64,000 bases of DNA from Streptomyces sp. NBC_01267 (GCF_036241575.1 NZ_CP108455.1:620001-684000), one strand, 5' to 3'. Positions 25,454 to 34,919 are shown, counted from the first letter of the stretch. The notes: generated by a model not told the origin, from the letters alone. Translations and numbers: made by a program.

Positions 25454-26000
25454 TCAACCGACAGCGAGCCGCCGCCGGCGGCTGGGCCGCCACGCCGCCG
25501 AAGTCAGCCGGCGGCCGGCGGCCGGCCAGGACAGATCGACACCCGTCATCGCATACATGAACCTGTCCCGGCGCTCCTCACCCACCTGCTGACAGCTGCG
25601 GAGCAGCCCCTCACGCCGGAAACCCACACGCTCAGCCGTTCGCGCCGAGGCGGTGTTCCACGGCTCGACATACAACTCAAGACGGGGAATCTGCAGGTCA
25701 CCGAAGGCCCAGTGGACAACGGCGGCGAGGCCTCGGCCGCATTCCGAGCGGGCGCCCGTCCTCGATCCGCACGATGACAAAGGGGAAGCCGCTGCCAGTA
25801 GACGCTCGCTCCCACTGGCGTCGGACGAAGGCTTCGCCCGCCTCCTGCGAGTACACCGCAGGAACGGTCGTGATCAACGGGATGTAGTCATCGCTCGATG
25901 CCTCCCGCACGAGAGGCAGATCGTCGAGCTGCCAAGGACGGAGCAGGAACTTGTCGCCCGCGGTCAAGCGCGGAACCTCCAAAGGCTCGCCCCCCGTCAA
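25454..26000 (-). pseudogene. Broken GNAT acetyltransferase
   Basis: The N-terminal part (LRPWQLDDLPLVREASSDDY ... FVIVRIEDGRPLG) and the C-terminal part (LAAVVHWAFGDLQIPRLELY, PWNTASARTAERVGF) of one RimJ-type acetyltransferase are present in different minus-strand frames, joined near 25745. Comparing with intact family members, the beta4-alpha3 region holding the acetyl-CoA loop is mostly missing, so a deletion of roughly 70 nt plus a frame change occurred. The only upstream start is TTG. It lies against the HxlR gene end. Confidence 0.75.
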
Positions 26001-26443
26001 CCGACCTTGTTCACGGTGGTGTCGTCGGCGTCGAGTCGCCGACCGTCCGCGGACTGGACCTCCAACGTACGCAGGGGACGCCCCTGTCGGCGGTCAATCA
26101 TCTCCGAGTGCAACTCGTCGGGGGCGAAGAGGTTTTGCTCGCCCCACTGGCGCAGCGCGACGATGACGGGGAAGAGGCCCTTGCCCTTGGTCGTCAGTAC
26201 GTACTCGTGGTAGGCGCTGCCGTCCGACGCGGGCACCGTGTCAAGGACTCCGACGGCGATCAGGTAGCGCAGACGCGTGGCAAGGATGTTCTTCGCCACG
26301 CCGAGGCTGCGCTGGAACTCCCCGAAGCGGCGGCTGCCGTCAAAGGCGTCCCGCACGATCAGCAAGGACCACCAGTCGCCGATCGTGTCGACCGATCGCG
26401 CGACGGGGCAGTCGCTGTCGTCGAAGCGCGTTCGCTCCACCAT
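25997..26443 (-). CDS. HxlR family transcriptional regulator
   Basis: Winged-helix regulator of 148 residues. It has the family Cys in DCPVARSVDTIGDWWSLLIV, then GSRRFGEFQRSLGVAKNILA, LRYLIAVGVL and YVLTTKGKGLFPVIVALRQW. I chose the ATG at 26441-26443, which has GGAGAG 4 nt upstream, over a GTG four codons earlier. It is divergent from an MFS pump, with two 17-bp operator-like palindromes between them, so it is the likely repressor of that pump, perhaps via oxidation or ligand sensing. Confidence 0.9.
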   Translation of the reverse strand: MVERTRFDDSDCPVARSVDTIGDWWSLLIVRDAFDGSRRFGEFQRSLGVAKNILATRLRYLIAVGVLDTVPASDGSAYHEYVLTTKGKGLFPVIVALRQWGEQNLFAPDELHSEMIDRRQGRPLRTLEVQSADGRRLDADDTTVNKVG

Positions 26444-26463
26444 GTCACTCTCCACCTCAAGCT

Positions 26464-26518
26464 GGTTGCAACATGCTACCAGCTCGGACTACGGTCTATC
26501 TGGTAGCAAGATGAAACC
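26464..26518. promoter_or_regulatory. Paired HxlR operators around the MFS promoter
   Basis: Two related 17-bp imperfect palindromes, GGTTGCAACATGCTACC (26464-26480) and GGTAGCAAGATGAAACC (26502-26518), lie in opposite orientation. Together they form a long inverted repeat including perfect TGCTACCAG/CTGGTAGCA arms (26474-26482, 26500-26508). A promoter TTGCAA-N18-TACGGT (26466-26471, 26490-26495) sits between, so occupation of both sites would block MFS transcription. Confidence 0.65.
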
Positions 26519-26537
26519 AGTCACGAGGGAGCTTCAC

Positions 26538-27791
26538 GTGGAAAGAGATCGCGGGGTCATGACGACAGAGGCCGCGGGACCGAGCACAGGGACGTCCAGG
26601 TTCAGGCTGTCCAGAGGAGTCACCCTCCTCTTCGCCGTGGCCTGTGGAACAGCTGTGGCCAACGTCTACTTCGCGCAGCCACTCCTGGTAACGCTGGGCC
26701 ACGACTTCTCGATCAGTACGGCGACGGTCGGCGCAGTCGTGACCTTGACTCAAATCGGATACGGGCTGGGACTCTTCTTCCTCGTGCCACTGGGAGACCT
26801 GCTCGACAGCAGACGTCTCATCGCGGTGCAACTCCTCCTCCTGGCAACGGCGTTGACGGCGGTCGGCACCGCCGGCACCGCGACGCTCCTGCTGGTGGGC
26901 CTCGCCACCGTGGGGCTGCTCGCGGTGGTCACCCAGACGCTGGTGGCCTTCGCCGCTTCCCTCGCCGCACCCGAGGAGCGAGGACGGGTCGTCGGCCTGG
27001 TGACCAGCGGCGTGGTCACCGGCATCCTGCTCGCCCGCACCGTGTCCGGCCTCTTGGCCGACCTCGCGGGCTGGCGCTCCGTCTACCTCGCTTCGGCGGT
27101 TCTCACCTGCGTGATCGCCCTGGCCCTGTACCGCCTGCTGCCGTCCCGCAACAGTGCCCCGTCGGCACCCGAGGGATACGGGCAACTCCTGCGCTCCACC
27201 CTCACGTTGTTCGCACGCGAGCGCCTCCTTCGTGTGCGGGCCCTGCTCGCCCTCCTGATCTTCGCCGCCTTCAGCGCACTGTGGAGCAGTGTCGCGCTGC
27301 CGCTCAGCGCGCCCCCGTTCTCCTTGTCCCACACCGAAATCGGAGCATTCGGGCTGGCCGGAGCCGCGGGCGCCCTCGCCGCCACCGCGGCCGGCCGGCT
27401 GAATGACCGCGGCTTCGCCCAGCGGACCACCGGCCTCGGCCTGGCCCTGCTCACCGTGTCCTGGCTGCCCCTGGCGTTCACCCGGCACTCGCTCTGGGCA
27501 CTGGCCGTCGGCGTGATCGTCCTCGATCTCGCCGTGCAGGCGGTCCACGTCACCAACCAGACGTTGATCTACGCACTGCACCCGGAGGCGGGGAGCCGGC
27601 TGATCGGCGGCTACATGGTCTTCTATTCGATCGGCAGCGCCTCCGGCGCGGTCGCCTCGACAACTCTCTACGCAGTGGCAGGCTGGACAGCCGTGTGCGC
27701 CCTCGGCGCTGGGATCAGCCTTCTCGCACTCTTCCTGTGGGCAGTCACACGGCGCGGTACCGCGAACCCAGCCGCCCCAGCCACCGGCTGA
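26538..27791 (+). CDS. MFS transporter
   Basis: Major facilitator of about 417 residues with twelve hydrophobic segments, of the drug/arabinose-efflux type. It begins with a short cytoplasmic tail, then GVTLLFAVACGTAVANVYFA and GLFFLVPLGDLLDSRRLIAV with the loop 2-3 motif A-like GDLLDSRR. I chose GTG 26538, which has GAGGGAG 6 nt upstream; ATG 26511 lies inside an operator. It is controlled by the divergent HxlR gene. Export substrate unknown. Confidence 0.86.
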   Translation: MERDRGVMTTEAAGPSTGTSRFRLSRGVTLLFAVACGTAVANVYFAQPLLVTLGHDFSISTATVGAVVTLTQIGYGLGLFFLVPLGDLLDSRRLIAVQLLLLATALTAVGTAGTATLLLVGLATVGLLAVVTQTLVAFAASLAAPEERGRVVGLVTSGVVTGILLARTVSGLLADLAGWRSVYLASAVLTCVIALALYRLLPSRNSAPSAPEGYGQLLRSTLTLFARERLLRVRALLALLIFAAFSALWSSVALPLSAPPFSLSHTEIGAFGLAGAAGALAATAAGRLNDRGFAQRTTGLGLALLTVSWLPLAFTRHSLWALAVGVIVLDLAVQAVHVTNQTLIYALHPEAGSRLIGGYMVFYSIGSASGAVASTTLYAVAGWTAVCALGAGISLLALFLWAVTRRGTANPAAPATG

Positions 27792-27811
27792 ATCGTCACC
27801 GCCGTACGACG

Positions 27812-27840
27812 TCGGATGAGGTTGAAACGACCTCATCCGA
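27812..27840. terminator. Perfect 11-bp hairpin after the MFS gene
   Basis: TCGGATGAGGT (27812-27822) and ACCTCATCCGA (27830-27840) form a perfect stem with a 7-nt loop, 20 bp after the MFS stop. No T-run follows, as is common in Streptomyces terminators. An operator role for the next gene cannot be excluded. Confidence 0.6.
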
Positions 27841-27916
27841 TGAGTTTCCGCACATCGGGCGGTCTCCACTGAACCGGGGCGGCAGGCGTCTCGGAACCGA
27901 GAAAGGGCAGTGCACT

Positions 27917-28540
27917 GTGAAGTTGGTTCTGCAGGAGTTCCTGTCGCTGGACGGAGTAGCGCAGGGTCCGGGGTCTCCGGAGGAGGACACCAGCGACGGG
28001 TTCACCCGGGGAGGATGGCTCGTTCCGCACCTCGACGACGCGTTCATGCGGATCGTCACGGGCTGGATCGGCGACGTGGACGCGTTCCTGTTCGGACGCC
28101 GTACCTATGACAACTTCGCGCGCGACTGGCCGGCGATGAACGACCCGGACGACCCGATCGCCGCGAAGCTCAACGGCTTGCCGAAGTACGTGGCCTCACA
28201 CAGCCTGACCGAGGCCGGCTGGGAGCCGACCACGATCCTCTCCGGGGACGTACCGGCCCGGGTCGCGGAGTTGAAATGGCAGCCCGGAGGTGAGCTGCAG
28301 ATCCACGGCAGTGCCCGCCTCGGCGCATCCCTGCTGGCCGCGGGTCTGATCGACGAGGTACGCCTGATGGTGGCGCCGGTGCTGGTGGGCAGTGGCCGGC
28401 GGCTGTTCCCGGACCACGGCGTGCAGGCCGGGCTGCGCCTGCTGAGCACCGAGACGACCCCGAGCGGAGTGGTGGCCCAGGTGTACGAGCCGACCGGACT
28501 GCCTCGGTACGGGACCTACGAGGCCGGCGCACCCTCCTGA
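27917..28540 (+). CDS. RibD/dihydrofolate reductase-like protein
   Basis: Protein of 207 residues of the DHFR-like RibD C-terminal family that is common in actinomycetes, probably an NADPH-dependent reductase. It starts MKLVLQEFLSLDGVAQGPGS and includes GDVDAFLFGRRTYDNFARDW and GELQIHGSARLGASLLAAGL, the nucleotide-binding turn. GTG 27917 is preceded by GAAAGGG. It is not linked to neighbours and the substrate is unknown. Confidence 0.85.
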   Translation: MKLVLQEFLSLDGVAQGPGSPEEDTSDGFTRGGWLVPHLDDAFMRIVTGWIGDVDAFLFGRRTYDNFARDWPAMNDPDDPIAAKLNGLPKYVASHSLTEAGWEPTTILSGDVPARVAELKWQPGGELQIHGSARLGASLLAAGLIDEVRLMVAPVLVGSGRRLFPDHGVQAGLRLLSTETTPSGVVAQVYEPTGLPRYGTYEAGAPS

Positions 28541-28708
28541 GCGGGAGGCCGGCCCTACGGTGGCGCCGTCCTGGACCGCTCCGGCACCCCCCGCCCCGGC
28601 ACCTTCGTCCATCCGGTCGGTCTGGGCTGAACTGCACCGCGCGCCACGGTGTGCCGACGCGGTGCAGTGTGCGCAACGCAACGCAGCGTGGGGCCTGGGG
28701 CCGCAGCG

Positions 28709-31657
28709 TCACTCCTCGTCGCGCAGCCGGGCCGCCAGGGAGGTCAGCGGCCGGGTCTCCTCGGTGTGGCCCAGGGCGGTCAGGCGGGAGACCGCCGCGT
28801 CGAGGCGGGTGAGGGCGGGGGCGGGGCGTTCCAGGTAGATGCCCTCCACGGCACCCGCGAGACGGACGCACTCGGCCCACTCGCCGGCGCGGTCCTCCTC
28901 GGGCCCCGGCTCACCGAGCAGGGCGAGGGCCTTCTCCAGGGCGGAAAGGGCGTCCTCGTACTCACCGGCGTAGGCATTGACCCGCCCGTGCTCGTAGGCC
29001 AGGGCGGTGTCCAGGGAACGACCGGGGGCCTCGTACGCGGCGCCGCGGGCCTCGTCGGCGATCCGGCCTGCGTCGTCGAGGTGGGCGAGGGCGTCGGCCA
29101 GGCCGTCGGGGCCCTGCCGCTCGGCCTGGAGGCGGGCGAGTTCGCGCAGGCAGTTGCTGAGCACCTCGAAGCGCGGGGCCCGCGCATGGGCGGCGAGTGC
29201 CTGGTCCGCGGCCTCGCGGGCCCGGCCGAACTCGCCGGACTCGGCGAGGAGTACGGCCGTCTCCGCGGCGATCATGGCGTGGCTCCCCGGGTCGTCGTCC
29301 CAGTCGGCCGACTCGGCCGCGAGGGCGACGAACTCCGCCACGGCGACCTTGAGGTCCTCCCCCGCGCGCAGCGCGCGGGCGCGGGTCAGGCGCAGTTGGG
29401 CGACGAGCCGGTCGTCCAACTCTCCGGCGTCGACGTCCGGTTCGGTGAGGAGGGAGTCGAGCAGGGCGATGCAGTCCTCGACGCGGCCCAGGTCGAGGCA
29501 GAGCTGAGCCGCATTGCTGTAGGCGCAGAACGCCTCCGTCCGGCTGCCGCGGCGCAGGTACACCTCCGCCGAGCGCGTCAGGTGCCGCACGGCCTCGTCG
29601 GGGCGACCGAGATGCATGCAGGCCTCGGCCAGGTCACCGTGGAGGCGGGTGGAGTCGACCACACCGGCCGGCCAGTCGGCGGCCAGTCGCAGGCCTTCGG
29701 CCAGGTCCGTGTGCGCGGCCTGCGCGTCCCGGAGGCCGAGCTGGATCCGGCCACGCAGTCCGAGCGTGCGGGGCAGGTGCCAGGCGGGGCCGTGCGCCTT
29801 CAGCCGGTCGAGGACGCCGTCGATCTCGGTGACCGCGGCGGGCAGGTCGCCGGAGATGGCGTGCGCACTGGTCCGCAGCAGCAGGGCGCCGGAGATCTGC
29901 GCGCCGATGTCGTGCCGGGTGGCGAACGCGTGCAGCAGGTCCGCCTCGGCGAAGACCGGCGCGGCATGCTCCTCGCTCCCCGACGTCTGCAGGCGCATGC
30001 CGAGCGCGGTCGCCCGCAGCCGCAGCAGGCGGGCCTCCTGGTAAGGGGCGAGGCCGGGCGTCTCCTCGTGCAGGCGGACCATGGACGCGTGGGCGGCGGT
30101 CAGCGCGGCGGCCTTCGCCTCGGCTCCGTCGCCGCCCTCCGCCGGGATCCCGGCGGGGATCTCGGCGGAAGCAAGCAGGGCGTAGGCGCGGGCGAGCGCC
30201 GCATCGCCCGGCGCACCGGCGTCGTCGTACAGGCCCGCGGCCTCCTCGTGGAGTGCGGCGGCGACGGCGAAGTCGTCCTTCTCGTCCGCCCGGCTCGCCT
30301 CGTCGGTCAGCAGGTCCGCGCGCAGCTGTACCAGCGGGCCCACGGCCGGGTCGTCGGGGTGGGTGTAGTCGCCGGCGGAGACGAGCGTGCGCAGCTGCGC
30401 CCAGCAGGCCTCTGCGCCCGGGTGCCCCTGCTCGTTCAGTTCCCGTGCCTGGCGGATGAGTTCGGGCAGCGACTGCGGAACGGCGGCCGTAGGGGCTGCG
30501 GGTGCGGCCACCGGGGCGGCCGGGGTCACGTCGTCGAGGCTGCGCGGGCGCAGGGTCAGTTCCAGCGCGTCCAGGAGCGGGGCGCGGTCGAGGCGGGCCC
30601 TGCGGCGGTCGGTGTGCGCCGTAGTTGCGTTGCGGGCGTCGAAGCGGGCGGCGAGGTCGTCGGCGCGGTCCCGTACCTCGGCGCGCAGGCGGGCCACCGT
30701 CCAGGTGCGGCCCCCGTATCCGGCGGTGGGCAGTTCGCCGTGGCCGAGGTGTTCGACGCGCTGGAGGAGGACTTCCACGCCGGTGACGAAGTCGAACATG
30801 TCCAGCGGAGAGTCCACCTCGTCGAACAGGCTCCGGTTCTCGGCGAGCAGTTCCAGGCCGCGTGCCTCGTTGCCGGTCAGCGCGCAGAACTCCAGGTGCC
30901 GGCCGACCTCCCCGGACATGGAGGGGTTGCGCCGACAGCCGCGGTACCCGGCGAGGTGCAGTTCGCGGGCCCGGTCGATCCGGCCGGAGCGCAGCAGGGG
31001 CAGCAGTGCGTACGAGATGGAGCGGGCCGGTTCCTCCTGGCAGGACTCCTTCCCGGCCAGGACGGGCTCCCAGGCGCCCAGCGCCCGCTCGTCGTTCCCC
31101 GCCGCGAGGTGGTGCAGGGCCAGCTCGCAGATCTCGCAGGCCTCGCAGTCGCTGAGCGGTGTCCGGGGCCGGCCCGCCCACAGCTCGTAGGCGAGGGCGG
31201 TGTCCTCACCCGCATGGGCGGCGAGCTGGTACGCCTGTCCGTAGTACGGCTGGAGGCCCAGGTCGGCCTTCTCGTACCGGTCGCGCATCTCCGTCAGCCA
31301 CTGGCGCAGGCTGGCCAGCGGTATCTCGGGCAGCGCGCGCAGAGCGTTGGCCACCCACTTGAACCGCCAGAGCAGCGTGCGGCGCCGACGCTCGTCGAAG
31401 ACGTCGGGCTGCTCGTCGAACAAGGTGAGGAGGCGGGCGAAGACGACGGGCGACTTCCGGGGTTCGGAGCCGTAGGTGTACGCCTCCTGGAGTTCGAGGA
31501 GCGCGTCGACGAGTGGGACGGGATCCCCGAACTGCTCGGCGGCTTCCACGAGTTCCTCGGCGGTGACGGTGCGGGTGCGGCCGTAGGGGCGCCGGTCGTT
31601 CTCCTGGAGCGCCTGGTACAGCTCGTCCGTGCTCTGGGGATGGGGTGCGGTCGGCAT
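28709..31657 (-). CDS. Large TPR-like repeat protein
   Basis: Cytoplasmic protein of 982 residues built largely of helical repeats. Residues 560-970 read as successive TPR-like pairs (ARAYALLASAEIPAGIPAEG, LHGDLAEACMHLGRPDEAVR, AFCAYSNAAQLCLDLGRVED, AGEYEDALSALEKALALLGE). The first 350 residues are also alpha-helical (SPVVFARLLTLFDEQPDVFD) and contain a Cys-rich CEACEICELALHH segment. It starts at ATG 31655-31657, 2 bp after the HSP90 gene stop, so the two are certainly co-transcribed. TPR proteins are classic HSP90 partners, so a co-chaperone or client-adaptor role is a natural inference. Confidence 0.82.
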   Translation of the reverse strand: MPTAPHPQSTDELYQALQENDRRPYGRTRTVTAEELVEAAEQFGDPVPLVDALLELQEAYTYGSEPRKSPVVFARLLTLFDEQPDVFDERRRRTLLWRFKWVANALRALPEIPLASLRQWLTEMRDRYEKADLGLQPYYGQAYQLAAHAGEDTALAYELWAGRPRTPLSDCEACEICELALHHLAAGNDERALGAWEPVLAGKESCQEEPARSISYALLPLLRSGRIDRARELHLAGYRGCRRNPSMSGEVGRHLEFCALTGNEARGLELLAENRSLFDEVDSPLDMFDFVTGVEVLLQRVEHLGHGELPTAGYGGRTWTVARLRAEVRDRADDLAARFDARNATTAHTDRRRARLDRAPLLDALELTLRPRSLDDVTPAAPVAAPAAPTAAVPQSLPELIRQARELNEQGHPGAEACWAQLRTLVSAGDYTHPDDPAVGPLVQLRADLLTDEASRADEKDDFAVAAALHEEAAGLYDDAGAPGDAALARAYALLASAEIPAGIPAEGGDGAEAKAAALTAAHASMVRLHEETPGLAPYQEARLLRLRATALGMRLQTSGSEEHAAPVFAEADLLHAFATRHDIGAQISGALLLRTSAHAISGDLPAAVTEIDGVLDRLKAHGPAWHLPRTLGLRGRIQLGLRDAQAAHTDLAEGLRLAADWPAGVVDSTRLHGDLAEACMHLGRPDEAVRHLTRSAEVYLRRGSRTEAFCAYSNAAQLCLDLGRVEDCIALLDSLLTEPDVDAGELDDRLVAQLRLTRARALRAGEDLKVAVAEFVALAAESADWDDDPGSHAMIAAETAVLLAESGEFGRAREAADQALAAHARAPRFEVLSNCLRELARLQAERQGPDGLADALAHLDDAGRIADEARGAAYEAPGRSLDTALAYEHGRVNAYAGEYEDALSALEKALALLGEPGPEEDRAGEWAECVRLAGAVEGIYLERPAPALTRLDAAVSRLTALGHTEETRPLTSLAARLRDEE

Positions 31658-31659
31658 CG

Positions 31660-33507
31660 TCAGCTGTCCTTGCGGAGGGCGTGGGCGAGAAGGTCGAGGA
31701 AGGAGCGGTTGATGAGGCTCGATTCGGCGGGCCTGAGCGGGCGCCGGGACAGCAGTGCGGCCTGCCCGTAGAGGGCTTCGGCGCTGGTGCGGGCCAGCTC
31801 GGGCTCGTCGATGGCGACGGCGGTGCGAACCAGCGGGTTGAGCTGGTTGAGGATCAGCTGGGCCCGCGGTGCCTCCTGGCGCAGAGCGCCCAGGATGTCG
31901 CCCCACAGGCCGCCCTCCTGCTCACGGGCGAGCTGGGAGCGGGTGCGCTCGTGCCGGGCCTCGCGGCTGTCGACGAGGAGGGCCGGCGCGGACGCGGGCT
32001 GGAAGGTGCGCAGTGCGACGTCGCAGTCGAAGACGGCGAGGGCGTCGCGAGCCAGGGCGAGGTAGGCCACGGCGGCCAGTTCCGTCTCCCGGTCGACGGG
32101 GTCGAGGTGGGCGGTGAGGGTCGCCGGGTCGAGGTCGGCGACGCTGACCTCGGGCCTGATCTCGGGCAGCCGGTGGACCAGTTCACGGTCGTACGTGTAG
32201 CCGCCGTTGACGACGCCGAGCCCGGCGGCCGAGGCGATCGCCGCGACCTGCCGGAACTCCTCCACGCTCGACGTCACGAGCACGGTGCGGTGGGTGCGCG
32301 CGAACTCGTCGAGGGTGGTGTGCCCGTCGGTCGTATCGAACGGCAGCCAGGGCAGCAGCATCCGCAGGATCTCGTCGTCGTGCACCGCGAGCGACTTCAC
32401 GGCCAGGTGGTGGGCCTGGAGGAAGCGGGCGAGCAGGTCCGGGTCGCTGGCGGCGGCGCGGGCGATCCACGCGCGCAGCCGCTCGGCGAGGGCGTCGCGG
32501 ACGGCGGCGAGCGTGTCGTCCTCGTACAGGGACTCGCGGGACGCCGTCGGGCGCAGGCTCTCGGCGTCGACGACACAGCGGACGAAGAACGCCCACTCGG
32601 GCAGGATCTCCTCGGCCTGCTCGGACAGCAGCATGCCCTTGACGTGCACGCGATGGCCGTGACGGCGCCCGGCCGGCACCGTCTCGGGCAGCACACACGC
32701 GATGCCCTTGAGGCCCACGGCCGGCAGGTCCAGCTCGATGGTGTCCAGCGGTGTGAACCCGAAGACCTCCTCGCCGTACGCGGCCAGTGCGCGCGAACGG
32801 GCTCCGGGCGTGGGGTACGTACGTGCCCACGGTGCGGGCTCAGGGTTCACGGGCGCACCCGCACCGCCCGTGCCGTCGTCGAAGGCCACCGGGTGGCGCA
32901 GCAGGGAACCGAAGTGCCGGGCCAGCGCCTGTACCTGCACCGGCCCGGTCCACTCGCCCGCGTCGGCGCGCGGCGTCAGCGTGACGGTGGTACCGGGCCG
33001 GGGGCGGGCGGATGCGGGCAGGGTACGGACGGTGTAGCTGCCGTCGCCACGCCCCCGCCACTCCACGGCGTGTGCGTCGGGGGTGTGGGCGGAGCGGCTC
33101 AGTACGTGGATCTCGTCCGCGACCAGGAAGCAGGAGAGCAGGCCGATCCCGAACTGGCCGATGAAGTCGCCGCGTTGCTCGGCCAGCCGCTCCGCGCGTT
33201 TGCTGCTGCGCCCGATCGTGGCGAGGAAGGTGTGCACGTCGGCCTCGGTGAGACCGACGCCGTCGTCCTCGACGCGTACCACCGAACCGTCGGCGTACAG
33301 GCGGATACCGAAGGCGTCGGCGGGTGCGTCCGGCTCGAGGCCGTGCCGGGCGGTCAGCGCGTCCGCCGCGTTCTGCAGGAGTTCGCGCAGGTAGACGCGG
33401 GGGCTGGAGTAGAGGTGGTGGGAGAGGAGGTCGACGAGGCCGCGCAGATCCACCTGGAAGGTGCGGTCGGCGGCGGGCGGGGTCGGGGCGGTGTCGGGCA
33501 GAGTCAT
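31660..33507 (-). CDS. htpG: HSP90 family ATPase (HtpG paralogue)
   Basis: HSP90 family protein of 615 residues. The N-terminal GHKL ATPase has YLRELLQNAADALTAR (motif with catalytic Glu and Asn), VVRVEDDGVGLT and GQFGIGLLSCFLVAD. The middle domain has HRVHVKGMLLSEQAEEI and ASRESLYEDD. The C-terminal dimerisation region is present but divergent. I prefer the ATG at 33505-33507; a TTG at 33570 would add 21 residues. It lies between an unknown helical protein and the TPR protein in one operon. The sequence departs enough from canonical HtpG that it may be a specialised chaperone. Confidence 0.88.
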   Translation of the reverse strand: MTLPDTAPTPPAADRTFQVDLRGLVDLLSHHLYSSPRVYLRELLQNAADALTARHGLEPDAPADAFGIRLYADGSVVRVEDDGVGLTEADVHTFLATIGRSSKRAERLAEQRGDFIGQFGIGLLSCFLVADEIHVLSRSAHTPDAHAVEWRGRGDGSYTVRTLPASARPRPGTTVTLTPRADAGEWTGPVQVQALARHFGSLLRHPVAFDDGTGGAGAPVNPEPAPWARTYPTPGARSRALAAYGEEVFGFTPLDTIELDLPAVGLKGIACVLPETVPAGRRHGHRVHVKGMLLSEQAEEILPEWAFFVRCVVDAESLRPTASRESLYEDDTLAAVRDALAERLRAWIARAAASDPDLLARFLQAHHLAVKSLAVHDDEILRMLLPWLPFDTTDGHTTLDEFARTHRTVLVTSSVEEFRQVAAIASAAGLGVVNGGYTYDRELVHRLPEIRPEVSVADLDPATLTAHLDPVDRETELAAVAYLALARDALAVFDCDVALRTFQPASAPALLVDSREARHERTRSQLAREQEGGLWGDILGALRQEAPRAQLILNQLNPLVRTAVAIDEPELARTSAEALYGQAALLSRRPLRPAESSLINRSFLDLLAHALRKDS

Positions 33508-33593
33508 CAGGAAGTCCGGAAGTGGGAGGGGCGGCAGGTGGCGGTGGGGATCGGCACGGCGGGCGCTCAAGCGGCGGCGATGGCGGCGGGCGC

Positions 33594-34580
33594 TCAGGCG
33601 CGGCGGCGGCGGGCGAACTGCTCCTCGGGTTCCGCGAAATAGGTCCAGGGCCGCCCTCCGGTGTACGCGCCGTCGAGCGCCTTGAAGACGCGCCGGACCG
33701 TGTGGCGTTCACCGGCCAGCGACAGCGCCATGGCGAACATGCTGAAGTCGTGCTGCCATCCGGGGCGCCGTACGTATGCGGGGTGCAGGATGCTGTGGTC
33801 GGCCGCGGCCCGCAACTCCGTCTGGATCCTGGGTGTTTCGAGGACGTCCTCGGTGTCCGACTCGACCCAGTCCTCGATGTGCGCCACGGCGATCACACAG
33901 CCGAGCCGGTGCCCCTGCGGTGCGCGGGCGAGCGCATCACGGGCGAAGGCCAGGGCCTGGCCCGGCTCGCCGCCCCAGCGGGGCTGCAACTGCGACAGCC
34001 ATTCGACGCGGGTCTCCAGATCCAGCGGGTCGCGGCGCAGCGCGGCGTCGAGCCGGGTCTCGTTGACGAGGCGACCCAACGACATGCCACGGCCGGAGGT
34101 GAGGAGGCGGCGCCACGGGGCGACCCACTCCGGCCGCAACTCGGCGGCCTCGAACAACTGCTCCTCGGCGATGTGGAGCCGCTCGTGGAAGACTCGCCAC
34201 TGCTCCCGAGAGACGTTCACGGCCTGCGCGGCGGTCCGCGCCTCCCAGCCCCAGCTGATGTGACGGGCCCCGGATATCAGCAGGGCCGTCGCCCGGTGTT
34301 CCTTGTCCTCCTCGGCGGCCCGGCCGATCCAGTCCTGCACACCGTCCAAGTCGGCCAGCTCACTGAGAACTTGGTGGTCGCGGCCGAGGTCGAAGGGGGC
34401 CAGCGCCGTCTTGACCGCCTCCCAGTCACCCGCGTCGGCCGCCTCCACCAGGGCGAGCACCCGCGCGTCCCCGAGCGCGCGCACCTTGTACGTGCCGCCC
34501 TTCTGCCTGCGTGTGACGGGAAGGGCGTGCGGATCCGCCGCCGGTCTCTCGCCACTCCTACCGAACAGCTTGCCGAACAT
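33594..34580 (-). CDS. Helical-repeat protein heading the HSP90 operon
   Basis: Protein of 328 residues, starting MFGKLFGRSGERPAADPHAL with a good GGGGAGG 9 nt upstream. It is largely alpha-helical (HERLHIAEEQLFEAAELRPE, LDAALRRDPLDLETRVEWLS), consistent with a TPR-like solenoid. No catalytic motif is recognised. It is the first gene of the operon with the HSP90 paralogue and the large TPR protein, 86 bp upstream of the HSP90 start. It may be another adaptor in the same system. Confidence 0.7.
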   Translation of the reverse strand: MFGKLFGRSGERPAADPHALPVTRRQKGGTYKVRALGDARVLALVEAADAGDWEAVKTALAPFDLGRDHQVLSELADLDGVQDWIGRAAEEDKEHRATALLISGARHISWGWEARTAAQAVNVSREQWRVFHERLHIAEEQLFEAAELRPEWVAPWRRLLTSGRGMSLGRLVNETRLDAALRRDPLDLETRVEWLSQLQPRWGGEPGQALAFARDALARAPQGHRLGCVIAVAHIEDWVESDTEDVLETPRIQTELRAAADHSILHPAYVRRPGWQHDFSMFAMALSLAGERHTVRRVFKALDGAYTGGRPWTYFAEPEEQFARRRRA

Positions 34581-34919
34581 GCCGCGCCCTCCCCTGGTCC
34601 CGCGTGATCGTCGGGGTGCAGCATAAGGGGACCCACTGACATCACTTCCACAGGGTATTCACGGGTGCTCCACGAGTTCGGTCTCGATTTCGCCCCTCTC
34701 ACACGTTCCCGATTCGGAAGCCGACTGCATCAAATCTGCTTGTTCATGCTTATTTTGACGCTCTTTCAATCACCTATTGACACCCAGTTATGGGTGCGAT
34801 GCACTTGCCCTGCCCCGGCCGCCTGCACAGCACCGATCAGCCCCCCACCTGTCGGAGCGGCTGACCGCATCGCGCCTGCCGCCGGAGGCTCTCACGTTCC
34901 CCCTCAACGGGAGGTTCTC
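34581..34919. other. Intergenic, comparatively AT-rich promoter region
   Basis: These 339 bases hold no supported gene. From about 34660 the composition is clearly less GC-rich. TTGACG (34755-34760) and TTGACA (34777-34782) are -35-like, and the hairpin CACCCA-GTTA-TGGGTG lies at 34781-34796. The promoter of the beta-helix gene is expected here. Confidence 0.45.

Noticed and set aside
28649..31771. A 1040-codon plus-strand open frame opposite the TPR gene
   Set aside because: It has no start with a ribosome-binding site and no recognisable domain. High GC leaves long antisense frames open opposite real genes.
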